64,000 nucleotides of DNA from JAEXNA01 sp037968995 (lineage in GTDB: Bacteria > Vulcanimicrobiota > Xenobia > Xenobiales > JADMJV01). The stretch covers positions 4,483 through 68,482 of the forward strand of contig JBBKWP010000282.1 in assembly GCA_037968995.1 (NCBI GenBank), written 5' to 3'. Both the position numbers and the translations under genes were made by a program. Shown one piece after another: positions 42,919-51,336 of the stretch. The stretch's first letter is position 1, and every line of letters starts with the position of its first letter. Under the pieces are notes generated by a model. It was given only the letters and a program-made list of their open reading frames with translations, did not search any database and was not told where the DNA came from.

Positions 42919-44034
42919 CTAACCGTTCTTCTTCTGAAACTCTTTCATGAAGCTGACCAGAGCGTCGACACCTTCGGGAGGAAACGCGTTATAGATTGAA
43001 GCGCGAAGCCCGCCGACGTCACGGTGCCCCTTGAGCCCGTCCATTTCGGCGGCATCGGCCTCCTTAATGAAAAGCTTCTCAAGGTCTTCGCTGGGTAGGC
43101 GAAAGGTCACGTTCATCAAGGAGCGATTGTCCTTCGCGGCGTGACCTCGATAAAATCCGCCACTGCCATCGATGGCGTCATACAGCACTCCGGCTTTCTT
43201 TTTATTCCTAGCGTGAATAGCGTCCAGGCCTCCGATGTCATTCTTTAGCCAGCGAGTCACTTTCTCGATCACGTAGATGGAAAAGGCCGGCGGAGTGTTA
43301 TACATGCTGTCGGCATCGGCCATAGCCTGGTAGTCTAGCATAGTGGGGAGGTTCTCCCCTTTCTTCTGTGCCAGGAAATCGGTGTCAATGATGACAATGG
43401 TGGCGCCCGCCGGGCCCACGTTTTTCTGAGCCCCCGCATAGATCAAAGAGAAGTTCTCTGCCTTGAGTGGCCGGTGCAAGAAGTCCGAAGAAGCATCACA
43501 TACCAAAGGAACATTGCCGGTACTGGGGTCATATCCAAATTCGACGCCTTCAATGGTTTCGTTACTAGTGATGTGACAGTACGATCCCGAGGTGACCGTA
43601 TCGAAAGTCTCTTGGCTTGGGAGGTCGGAGAAGCCGTTCTTCTCACCGTCCCACAGGATGGAGACAGGCCCAATCTTCTTGGCTTCCTTTATGGCTTTCT
43701 TGGCCCAGGCTCCGCAACGCAGGTATTGGGCTGGTGCATCAGCGGTCAGAAAATTCATGGGGATCATGGAAAACTGAGTACTCGCACCGCCCTGTAGAAA
43801 CAGAACTTTGTAGCGGTCGGGAAGGCCGAGGAGATCGCGCAAATTCTGTCGAGCGCTCTCGATGATCGCCTCGAACGTCTTCGAACGATGGGAGAGTTCA
43901 AGGACCGACGCTCCGGCGCCCGGCAGACACATCATCTCGTCTGCGACTTCAGCGAGGACAGTCTCGGGTAGGACGGCGGGACCAGCGGAAAAGTTGAAAA
44001 TTCGCTTCTTGGATTGGGCTTGTAAGGTACTCAT
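42919..44034 (-). CDS. serC: phosphoserine aminotransferase
   Basis: 371 residues, ATG at 44034 overlapping the ligA copy 2 stop by one base (TGATG). SerC converts 3-phosphohydroxypyruvate and glutamate to phosphoserine for serine synthesis and also acts in pyridoxal phosphate synthesis. Signature elements: FNFSAGPAVLPETVL at the start, LFLQGGASTQFSMIPMNFL near residue 80, SNETIEGVEF near 150 and the PLP lysine in LIYAGAQKNVGPAGATIV near 195. The C-terminal GLKGHRDVGGLRASIYNAFP carries the substrate-phosphate His/Arg residues. Length and motifs are standard. Confidence 0.95.
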   Translation of the reverse strand: MSTLQAQSKKRIFNFSAGPAVLPETVLAEVADEMMCLPGAGASVLELSHRSKTFEAIIESARQNLRDLLGLPDRYKVLFLQGGASTQFSMIPMNFLTADAPAQYLRCGAWAKKAIKEAKKIGPVSILWDGEKNGFSDLPSQETFDTVTSGSYCHITSNETIEGVEFGYDPSTGNVPLVCDASSDFLHRPLKAENFSLIYAGAQKNVGPAGATIVIIDTDFLAQKKGENLPTMLDYQAMADADSMYNTPPAFSIYVIEKVTRWLKNDIGGLDAIHARNKKKAGVLYDAIDGSGGFYRGHAAKDNRSLMNVTFRLPSEDLEKLFIKEADAAEMDGLKGHRDVGGLRASIYNAFPPEGVDALVSFMKEFQKKNG

Positions 44035-46370
44035 CACTCAAGATTCTCAAGGGCGCCTTCATCACCTTCCTGGGTTCCCGCAGGCGCCTCTTGGTAGATG
44101 AGTCGATATAGTTCTTGCTCGTCGAGAATCGAAACGCCCAAGTCTTCGGCCCTCTTCAATTTGGAACCGGCCTCGGCGCCTGCCAAAAGAAAGTCGGTCT
44201 TTTTGGAAACGGACCCCGTCACCTTGGCTCCGTGTTTTCTCAGCAGAGACGTCGCTTCGTCTCGAGTCAGTTTGGGGAGCGTTCCGGTCAGCACGAAGGT
44301 CTTTCCTGCGAAAATGTCGCTGCCACCTTCAGAATCCGTTGAGCGGTCGAGCTCCATGGTCAGTCCCGCGTCTTGCAGTTTGTCGACCATGGCTTGATTT
44401 TCCGCGTCATCGAAGAACTCTCGCACACTTCTCCCGATTTCTGGTCCTATTTCGTGCACTCCGGAGATCTCTTCCACTGCGGCGGCTCGGAGCTTTGTCA
44501 TGGAACCGAATCCTTCCGCGAGAACTTCACCCACGCGCCGCCCGACGTGTCGGATACCTAATGCTACCAGGACTCGGGAAAAGGGGCGGGTCTTAGCCTT
44601 CTCCAACTCGTCGACCAGCAGTTGTGTCCCCCGATCCCGCAAGCGAGACTCCTGACCGTTCTTATCTACAAAGACGATCTCATCGGTGAGACGCTGAGCC
44701 GTCAAACTGAACAGATCGCCAGCATCACGGATCAACTTCTCACTCACCAGAATGTGAACGAGTTTCTCGCCAAACCCTTCTATATCCAGGGCGTTACGAC
44801 TGCAAAAGTATCGGATCGATGCCTCCACCTGAGCCGGGCAGTATCGATTGGGACAGCGGGCGACGGCCTCATCCTCCGGCCGAACGACTGCCGTGCCGCA
44901 CTCTGGACACCGCGTCGGCATGGCGAAGACGACTTCTGTGCCGTTACGTTCTTCGACCACCGGACCGAGCACTTCGGGAATCACCGCGCCGGCCTTATGA
45001 ACCCAAACCCAATCCCCAATCCGCAGGTCTTTACGAAGGATCTCGTCCTCGTTATGAAGGGTCGCTCGACTGACCTCCGAGCCGTCTACGAGCCTCGGTT
45101 CCAAAACCGCCACCGGCGTGAGGGCGCCGGTGCGTCCGACCGACACAATGATATCGGTGAGACGCGTACGCACTTGAGTCGAGGGAAGCTTGTAAGCGAT
45201 CGCCCAGCGAGGACTGCGCGAGACTTGCCCCAAGGCTTCTTGCCAGGCTAAGCGGTCCACCTTGATCACGATACCGTCGACCTCGAAGGGAAGCTCGGAC
45301 CGTTTGTCGTGCCACACCTTGCAGAATGCGATCACCTTATCGATGCCCGTGCATTTTTCCCAGTGATCATCCACGGGATATCCTAGAATTTTGAGTCGCT
45401 CAAGGCATTGAGAGTGATACTCACAGCCCTCGGCCATCTCTCCTTCCAATGAGTAGCAGAAGATGCGCAAGGGCCATTTCGCTGTTTCATAGGAATGCTT
45501 CTGTCGCAGCACCCCAGCCGAGCAGTTTCTAGGGTTACTGAACCCCCCTGCGCGAGGGGCCACGATCTGTTCTCTTTTCAACTGCTTGTTGACCGTGATC
45601 AGTTCCTTGATCTGACTCTGAAGAGCAGCCCTTCGCTCTTTGACATTATCATCGTCGTCGTTTAGGACCGCCTTAGCCCTCTTCAGGTCCTTGATGGTGG
45701 CTTTATTGCGTTCTAAAGTTTCGAAATTCTCGATAGCTTGGAGGTTTTTCTCCCGAAAATCCGTCCAGTTCATGTAGACTTCCCCACGAGCTTCGCCGCT
45801 CAACGAAGAGGTATCGCGTCCCTTGGGAGGCTCCAATCGTAGCGGTACTCCCCGTACGGTACGAATGTTTACAGTGATGTCGTCTCCGCGGCGTCCGTCC
45901 CCGCGAGTCGCTCCCAACGCTAAAATCCCGTCCTCATACCGCAAAGAAACGGCCAGCCCGTCAAACTTGAGTTCCACAACATAGGGGATCTCTGAGCCGT
46001 CGTAGTCGTTGATGTCCAACTCTCGAAGTCGCTTCTTTACTCGTTCGTCGAACTCGCGAAGTTCGTCATCGTCGAATGCGTTCCCGAGGCTCAGCATAGG
46101 ACGGAGATGTTCCACCGCGGTGAAGCCATCCCAACGACCGGTTTCGGGAATGTTCTCCACACCGATTCTCTGAGTCGGCGAGTCAGCGCGGCGCAGTTCC
46201 GGGTACTTTTCTTCAAGCCTGCGCAGGCGGTGGAACATCTGGTCGTACTCGGAATCGGAAACCGTAGGAGCGGCCTCTATGTAATATCTGCGGTTATGCT
46301 CTCGCAACTCTTTGCTGAGATGCTCGACTTCAGCTTCTGCGACTTCAGGATCAAAGACTTGTTCTGACAT
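44034..46370 (-). CDS. ligA: NAD+-dependent DNA ligase LigA, copy 2 (long form with insertion)
   Basis: 778 residues from ATG at 46370, which follows GAGGTGG; the frame is open upstream but those residues are unlike LigA. All LigA modules are present: domain Ia (LREHNRRYYIEAAPTVSDSEYD), catalytic Lys in VVELKFDGLAVSLRYE, GATRGDGRRGDDIT, OB fold, four-cysteine zinc finger (CPECGTAVV...CPNRYCP), HhH and BRCT. It is about 100 residues longer than copy 1. Between the EVYMNWTDF strand and the NPRN motif there is a charged, helical insert of roughly 55 residues. The motif itself is NPRNCSAG, not NPRNAAAG. A smaller insert (VFVDKNGQESRLRDRG) lies in the HhH part. Coupled to serC. Confidence 0.93.
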   Translation of the reverse strand: MSEQVFDPEVAEAEVEHLSKELREHNRRYYIEAAPTVSDSEYDQMFHRLRRLEEKYPELRRADSPTQRIGVENIPETGRWDGFTAVEHLRPMLSLGNAFDDDELREFDERVKKRLRELDINDYDGSEIPYVVELKFDGLAVSLRYEDGILALGATRGDGRRGDDITVNIRTVRGVPLRLEPPKGRDTSSLSGEARGEVYMNWTDFREKNLQAIENFETLERNKATIKDLKRAKAVLNDDDDNVKERRAALQSQIKELITVNKQLKREQIVAPRAGGFSNPRNCSAGVLRQKHSYETAKWPLRIFCYSLEGEMAEGCEYHSQCLERLKILGYPVDDHWEKCTGIDKVIAFCKVWHDKRSELPFEVDGIVIKVDRLAWQEALGQVSRSPRWAIAYKLPSTQVRTRLTDIIVSVGRTGALTPVAVLEPRLVDGSEVSRATLHNEDEILRKDLRIGDWVWVHKAGAVIPEVLGPVVEERNGTEVVFAMPTRCPECGTAVVRPEDEAVARCPNRYCPAQVEASIRYFCSRNALDIEGFGEKLVHILVSEKLIRDAGDLFSLTAQRLTDEIVFVDKNGQESRLRDRGTQLLVDELEKAKTRPFSRVLVALGIRHVGRRVGEVLAEGFGSMTKLRAAAVEEISGVHEIGPEIGRSVREFFDDAENQAMVDKLQDAGLTMELDRSTDSEGGSDIFAGKTFVLTGTLPKLTRDEATSLLRKHGAKVTGSVSKKTDFLLAGAEAGSKLKRAEDLGVSILDEQELYRLIYQEAPAGTQEGDEGALENLE

Positions 46371-46500
46371 AGACCACCTCGTAGACAGGGAATGCTTCTG
46401 ATTTCCTGGTCTTGTGGCTCGAAATCCTTCCAGTGAACGCCCCGACAAGATTTTAAGGTCCATAATGGTCAACATTCCGGATTTGCCAGCTACGCTGGGC

Positions 46501-46537
46501 AAACAAAAAAACCGCCGAGTCTGCACTCGGCGGTTTC
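46501..46537 (-). terminator. intrinsic terminator of the secreted stalk-domain gene
   Basis: A perfect nine-base-pair stem (CCGCCGAGT at 46512-46520 and ACTCGGCGG at 46525-46533) with a CTGC loop, followed on the minus strand by T7 and GTTT. It lies just after the gene that ends at 46559. On the plus strand the hairpin is followed only by TTTC. Confidence 0.9.
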
Positions 46538-46558
46538 TTGGAAGTTCTAAACCCTAGT

Positions 46559-47113
46559 TTATAGTCGGCGAAGAGGACGAACTCCGTCATCGTCATCAAG
46601 CTCAATTTTACTGCCCGGCATGAGACGTTGCATCCAATCCGCATCCGTCCAACCGCGGGTGCGGCTTAAGCGACGATACCAGGCGCCGGGCAGTTCGTGC
46701 CCCACGTAACGATCACCCACTTGGATGGTCTTGGTATTGAAGTTGTGATGAACCGGCAGATCGAGCGCCTCAGCGGTTTTGTAGAGATCGATCATGGTGA
46801 CACCGCCGAAACGAATGGTCTCAACGGGTTTGTCGCCCGCTCTCACCAGAAACTCCAAGGGTGCGATGTTGTCGGACGGCTTTTCCCCGATACTCCATCC
46901 TTGATAATAGTGCGAGCGCGGTAATCCCACCGCATCGGAAAAAGCTTCCACGCCGACAAAAGGTCGGTCGTTGACCAAAGCCCAATTTCCATAGAAAGGG
47001 GTGCCATTGACGTTCAGGTTCAGGTCGTATTCACAGCCTGTGCAATCGGCCGTCGCCGCTCCGCCCATTGCTAGAAGCGCGGCCGTAGCCAATCCCAAAA
47101 ATAATTTCTTCAT
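46559..47113 (-). CDS. secreted protein with copper-amine-oxidase-type stalk domain
   Basis: 184 residues from ATG at 47113, with GGGAGG seven bases upstream; an ATG two codons earlier is too close to that site. A Sec signal is clear (MKKLFLGLATAALLAMGGAATA|D). Two segments follow the stalk-domain pattern 'V-N-G...V-x-x-R-x-F-V-x-x-x-x-F...A-L-G': LNVNGTPFYGNWALVNDRPF with VGVEAFSDAVGLP, and VETIRFGGVTMIDLYKTAEA with LDLPVHHNFNTKTIQV. Stalk domains are extracytoplasmic protein- or wall-associated modules with no enzyme role. A CxxC pair (CTGC) follows the signal. The gene is monocistronic with its own terminator. An imperfect palindrome lies 45 bases upstream. Confidence 0.68.
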   Translation of the reverse strand: MKKLFLGLATAALLAMGGAATADCTGCEYDLNLNVNGTPFYGNWALVNDRPFVGVEAFSDAVGLPRSHYYQGWSIGEKPSDNIAPLEFLVRAGDKPVETIRFGGVTMIDLYKTAEALDLPVHHNFNTKTIQVGDRYVGHELPGAWYRRLSRTRGWTDADWMQRLMPGSKIELDDDDGVRPLRRL

Positions 47114-47157
47114 TCTCATACCTCCCTCGGACCACGAACATCGGGTCCTACCTCTTC

Positions 47158-47173
47158 CAAGGTTTAACCCTTG
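47158..47173. promoter_or_regulatory. palindromic operator candidate
   Basis: CAAGGTTTAACCCTTG is a 16-base inverted repeat with one mismatched pair, centred about 50 bases upstream of the stalk-domain gene start. The size and spacing suit a dimeric repressor site or a small mRNA hairpin. No -10/-35 pair is obvious beside it. Confidence 0.35.
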
Positions 47174-47271
47174 ATTGGCGTTCTCCGTTCGGCGATGGGT
47201 AGCCATCCCCTCCATGGTCGCGGGTCCTTCGAGCAAGCCGCGCGGAGTAAAGTCAGGAGGGACCTCAATCC

Positions 47272-48537
47272 TTAGTCGAGTGGCTTACCCACCACCGTGC
47301 CGCTGGGAACACCCTTCTTCTTCTTCAAAGCTGTATTGGTTTCCGGAGTCCCCGAATGTACCGTGACGTTGCGGCCCAAGGTGGCTCCGCTGGGAATCAC
47401 AGAATCGCGGCCGATGATCGTGAGTCCTGTATTCAACGCTTGAGGGAGTCCCTCGTTGGGGGTGTTATCGTCCCCGTGTCCAACGCGGGCATCGGCCCGA
47501 ATAATACAGTGTTTGTCTACAATGCAATTATCGACCCTGGCGCCAGCTTCGATCACGGTCTCGTGTAGGATAATGCTGTTGGTGACCACGGCTCCTTCAG
47601 CCACTCTTACTCCGGGTGAAAGGATACTGCGCTGGACGGTTCCGCTCACCAGACAGCCGTTGCTGAGCAGATTATTATCGACCTGAGCGCTCTTGCCAAC
47701 ACAGACCGGACCACGCTCTTGACTGCGGGTATGCACCGTGTTCTCGGTATTGTATAGGTCGAGCGCGGGGTCTTCGGACAAGAGACCGATATTAGCTTCC
47801 CAATAGGCCTGCACCGTTCCGATGTCGGTCCAATATCCCGGAAAGGTGTGGGCCCGCACGGAGGCGCCGTTCCTGAGCATTTTGGGCAGAACATCGCGTC
47901 CAAAATCCAAGCAACTCTCGTCAGCGAGAATCTTCAGCAACGCTTGACGACGAAAGGCGTAGACACCCATGGAAGCCAAGGTTTCGCGGGTGCGACGAGG
48001 CTTCTCCTCGAATCCCACGATGCGGTCGTCCGAACCTTTGACGATCATACCGAAACGATGGGTTTCGTGAGGACTGACTCGGCGGCAGGCGACGGTCAGA
48101 TCGGCTCCACTGTCCGCGTGACGCTCCAGCATCGGTCGGTAATCCATGCTGTAAACATGGTCGCCAGCCAGCACCAAAACGTGCTCCTCAGCCTGTTCTC
48201 CAACGAACTCTAGATTGCGACGAACCGCATCGGCTGTCCCGCGCTGCCAGTCACCAAAACGTCCGCCCCTAAAAGGATGAAGAACGCGCAAGCCACCTTG
48301 CATCAGATCCAAGTCCCAAGGGGCGCCTGTTCCCAGATGCTCGCTGAGACTATGAGGACGGTACTGAGTCAGCACCGCGACATTGTAAATTTCAGAATTC
48401 ACACAGTTCGAGAGAGAAAAGTCGATCAATCGATACTTCCCTCCAAAAGGTATCGCCGGGGCCGCCCGTACCTCAGTAAGAACCGAAAGACCGGGACTGG
48501 GACCACCCGCCATTATTAGGGCAAAAGCTTGACTCAT
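47272..48537 (-). CDS. GlgC paralogue, probably regulatory (GlgD-like) ADP-glucose pyrophosphorylase subunit
   Basis: 421 residues, overlapping the upstream glgC stop by ATGA. The nucleotidyltransferase and C-terminal left-handed beta-helix of ADP-glucose pyrophosphorylase are present, with GKYRLIDFSLSNCVNSEIYN, RGTADAVRRNLEF, LAGDHVYSMDYRPML, FEEKP and GYWTDIGTVQAYWEANIGL. The N-terminal catalytic loop is eroded. GG-x-G-S/T-R is replaced by GGPSPGLSVL, and RAKPA, whose lysine is needed in catalytic subunits, reads RAAPA. Plant large subunits and GlgD show the same kind of loss. I infer a non-catalytic partner that tunes its neighbour in glycogen synthesis. The final 15 residues are Lys-rich. 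Confidence 0.8.
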   Translation of the reverse strand: MSQAFALIMAGGPSPGLSVLTEVRAAPAIPFGGKYRLIDFSLSNCVNSEIYNVAVLTQYRPHSLSEHLGTGAPWDLDLMQGGLRVLHPFRGGRFGDWQRGTADAVRRNLEFVGEQAEEHVLVLAGDHVYSMDYRPMLERHADSGADLTVACRRVSPHETHRFGMIVKGSDDRIVGFEEKPRRTRETLASMGVYAFRRQALLKILADESCLDFGRDVLPKMLRNGASVRAHTFPGYWTDIGTVQAYWEANIGLLSEDPALDLYNTENTVHTRSQERGPVCVGKSAQVDNNLLSNGCLVSGTVQRSILSPGVRVAEGAVVTNSIILHETVIEAGARVDNCIVDKHCIIRADARVGHGDDNTPNEGLPQALNTGLTIIGRDSVIPSGATLGRNVTVHSGTPETNTALKKKKGVPSGTVVGKPLD

Positions 48538-49802
48538 TTCGCACGCTCCACGGTCGCTCCATCGGGAACGATTCCTGATTCAGGGAAGTCGGATTCATCG
48601 ACTTCGGATTCGATCAATACATTGGACCCGATCTTGCAGCCGGCCGGGATGACGGCACCCTTACCGACCACACTGATGCCGGCCTTCAGATTATCGGGGC
48701 TTTTCTCATTGGGCGTCGTTGTGTCGCCGGCGGCCAGAACCGCTCCCGCGCCCACTCGAACGTCCTTATCCACGACCACACCCTTGATGTGGGCGCCGGG
48801 ACCTACCCAGACGTCATTCATAATGACCGAATCTTCTATCACGGCCCCCGGAGAGACATATACTCCCGGCGAAAGCACCGAATTTTTGACCAAACCTTTA
48901 ATGACGCAGCCGTTAGATACCAGAGCCTCCGAGACTTTACCCTGGGGTCCGACCTTCACCGCCGGCATCTCTTCAGACTGGGTCAAGATGGGCCAGCGCT
49001 CATCGTAGAGGTCCAATGCCTCTTGGCCCTTCACCAGTTCTAAGTTGGTATTAAGGTAGGAATCCACCGTACCCACATCCACCCAGTAGCCGGCGAATCG
49101 ATACGACTGAACCACCGAACCGTCGTTTAGCATCGACGGGATGATGTGTTTGCCGAAGTCGAGGTCCTGATGATTCTCATATTCTCGTCTCAAAACGCGG
49201 TCGAGAATCTTGGCGCTGAAGATGTAGATCCCCAAAGACGCGAGATTGCCCTTGCTGTGGTCTTTGGGCTTCTCAGCGAATTCGACGATACGCCCTTCGT
49301 CATCCACTTTCATAATGCCAAAACGGAACGCTTCCTCAATGGGAACTTCCATCACCGCCACGGTGAGGTCCGCGCCCTTGGCCGTATGAGCTCTAAGCAT
49401 CTCCCGATAGTCCATCTTGTAGATGTGATCGCCCGAGAGGATCAAAACCGCGTCAGCGCGGTGATCGCTCAAGAAGCCAAGGTTCTGATAGATGGCGTCC
49501 GCCGTTCCGGCGAACCAGCGTTGGTGACCACGCCCTTGATAGGGCGGCAGCAAGCGGATTCCGCCGCGTGCTCGGTCCAGGCCCCAGGGCTTGCCGATAC
49601 CGATGTGCTCGTTGAGACTGTGGGGCCGGTACTGGGTCAGCACTCCCACCGTCCCTATCCCACTGTGGACACAATTCGAGAGAGTAAAATCGATGATGCG
49701 AAACTTTCCGGCGAAGGGAACCGCGGGCTTGGCGCGCTGCTCAGAAAGCACCGTCAGCCGGCTACCCTCTCCCCCGGCTAATAACATAGCGACTGTTTTC
49801 AT
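48534..49802 (-). CDS. glgC: glucose-1-phosphate adenylyltransferase (catalytic subunit)
   Basis: 422 residues from ATG at 49802. It makes ADP-glucose from ATP and glucose-1-phosphate, the committed step of bacterial glycogen synthesis. The catalytic loop is intact: LLAGGEGSRLTVLSEQRAKP then VPFAGKFRIIDFTLSNC. Others: FAGTADAIYQNLGFL, LSGDHIYKMDYREML with the catalytic Asp, VEFAEKPKDHSKG for glucose-1-phosphate binding, and GYWVDVGTVDSYLNTNLELV. The C-terminal part is a hexapeptide beta-helix. It is translationally coupled to its eroded paralogue. Allosteric control by sugar phosphates is usual for the family. No glycogen synthase or branching enzyme lies in the window. Confidence 0.93.
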   Translation of the reverse strand: MKTVAMLLAGGEGSRLTVLSEQRAKPAVPFAGKFRIIDFTLSNCVHSGIGTVGVLTQYRPHSLNEHIGIGKPWGLDRARGGIRLLPPYQGRGHQRWFAGTADAIYQNLGFLSDHRADAVLILSGDHIYKMDYREMLRAHTAKGADLTVAVMEVPIEEAFRFGIMKVDDEGRIVEFAEKPKDHSKGNLASLGIYIFSAKILDRVLRREYENHQDLDFGKHIIPSMLNDGSVVQSYRFAGYWVDVGTVDSYLNTNLELVKGQEALDLYDERWPILTQSEEMPAVKVGPQGKVSEALVSNGCVIKGLVKNSVLSPGVYVSPGAVIEDSVIMNDVWVGPGAHIKGVVVDKDVRVGAGAVLAAGDTTTPNEKSPDNLKAGISVVGKGAVIPAGCKIGSNVLIESEVDESDFPESGIVPDGATVERAK

Positions 49803-50009
49803 GCCCCGTCCATTCGTAAGACCGTGGTATAGTGTCCTTCCCGCCTTAGGATTTGGTTGGAAGCAAGATTCCCTCGGTGGAGTCCATCTCCATGAACTCA
49901 AGAATGATGCCACAACTTTCTGATGGGCTCACCTGGATGCGATCGCCTCGAACTTGATCGGACGTATTCTTTCTGCAGGCGTTGCCTTGAGGGTGGGGAA
50001 TTCGCCCCC

Positions 50010-51275
50010 ATGTCCACTGGATCTGAAATGCTCAAGCGCCGCAGCGCGGCCGTTAGCCCAGGAGTCGGGCGCCTGAACTCGCTGGTTGTTGCCGAAGGTC
50101 GCGGTGCTCTCTTGATCGATCTGGAGGGCCGCGAGTATATCGATTTGGCTTCGGGCATCGGGGTAGTCACCGTGGGTCACAGCCACCCCAAAGTGGTGGC
50201 AGCGATCCGAGAGCAAGCAGGTAAGCTACAGCACACCTGCTTTCACGTGGCCACCTACGAACCTTACGTCAGTCTCTGTGAGAAGCTGATCGAGCTTTTC
50301 CCTCATGGTGAGGAGACCCGGGCGATGCTGGTCAACAGCGGTGCCGAAGCGGTCGAGAACTCCATCAAGATCGCCCGTCAATTCACCAAGCGTCCAGCGA
50401 TCATCAGTTTCAGCGAGGGCTTTCACGGACGCACTCTTCTGGCCACCACCCTCACCTCCAAAGTAGGCTACAAACTGGGCTGCGGTCCCTACGCACCAGA
50501 AGTCTACAAATTGCCCTACCCCAACCATTTTGCCTACGGCGACGGACTGACCGAGGAGCGATTCGTAGAGCGCGAGATCGAACGCTTCCGCGGCGCATTG
50601 ATCAGTACGGTGGCCGCTGAGCAGGTGGCTGCCGTGATCATTGAGGTCGTCCAGGGTGAGGGAGGCTTTCATACCGCACCCGCTGGCTACTTGCGAGCCC
50701 TCCGGGCAGAGTGTGACACTCACGGTATCGTTCTGATTTTCGACGAAGTGCAAAGCGGCTTCTGTAGAACCGGGCACTGGGCGGCCTATCAGCATTTTGA
50801 GGTCCTGCCGGACGTGTCGGTATGGGCCAAAGCTATGGGCGGAGGCATGCCGGTCTCGGCTGTGCTCGGTCGGGCGGAGGTGATGGACGGAGCACGGCCT
50901 GGAACCCTGGGTGGGACCTACGGTGGAAATCCGGTGGCCTGCGCCGCCGCCCTGGCCGCCATTGAAGTCATGGAAGAAGAAAAACTCTGTCAGCGAGCCG
51001 TTCTTTTAGGGACCACCATTCGCCAGAAAATGGAAGCCATCCAAGCCCGATGTTCCGGAGTTCTCGAGGTACGCGGCCTGGGGGCCATGTTGGCCATGGA
51101 ACTTCGATCAGGAGCGCCCAGCATCGTGGCCCGCTGCCTGGAACGAGGCGTTCTGATGATCACCGCGGGAGCACACGGTCAGGTCCTACGCCTTCTACCT
51201 CCGCTGGTCATCACTGACGAACACCTCGAAACGGCTCTCGCTGTCCTTGAAGAAGAGGTCTTGAGAGAGTTTTAG
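50010..51275 (+). CDS. class III aminotransferase, 4-aminobutyrate/ornithine type
   Basis: 421 residues from ATG at 50010. A PLP fold-type I enzyme: GREYIDLASGIGVVTVGHSHP near residue 45, LVNSGAEAVENSIKIAR near 115, SFSEGFHGRTLLATTLTSK, IIEVVQGEGGFHTAP near 215, LIFDEVQSGFCRTG near 245 and the PLP lysine in VWAKAMGGGMPVSAVLG near 272. The FHGRT and GEGGF elements suit 4-aminobutyrate aminotransferases (GabT) and related lysine/ornithine enzymes, so the donor is not certain. The ribosome site GGGTGGGG can pair with CCCCC just before the ATG (49995-50009), which may limit initiation. Divergent from glgC over 207 bases in which I see no clear promoter. Confidence 0.85.
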   Translation: MSTGSEMLKRRSAAVSPGVGRLNSLVVAEGRGALLIDLEGREYIDLASGIGVVTVGHSHPKVVAAIREQAGKLQHTCFHVATYEPYVSLCEKLIELFPHGEETRAMLVNSGAEAVENSIKIARQFTKRPAIISFSEGFHGRTLLATTLTSKVGYKLGCGPYAPEVYKLPYPNHFAYGDGLTEERFVEREIERFRGALISTVAAEQVAAVIIEVVQGEGGFHTAPAGYLRALRAECDTHGIVLIFDEVQSGFCRTGHWAAYQHFEVLPDVSVWAKAMGGGMPVSAVLGRAEVMDGARPGTLGGTYGGNPVACAAALAAIEVMEEEKLCQRAVLLGTTIRQKMEAIQARCSGVLEVRGLGAMLAMELRSGAPSIVARCLERGVLMITAGAHGQVLRLLPPLVITDEHLETALAVLEEEVLREF

Positions 51276-51336
51276 ATCGCTACCCAAGAGTCTTTGGGAA
51301 TCCGCACCAGGAGTCGACAACCTGGACATCTCCACT

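Noticed and set aside
46371..46526. N-terminal extension of the second LigA by 52 residues
   Set aside because: The extension crosses a terminator stem and lacks LigA similarity; the ATG at 46370 has a ribosome site.
47114..47271. Possible c-di-GMP or c-di-AMP riboswitch before the stalk-domain gene
   Set aside because: Some short matches to the core of the c-di-GMP-I class were seen, but the GCAAAGCC-type second half and tetraloop receptor are missing; no ydaO-type core either.
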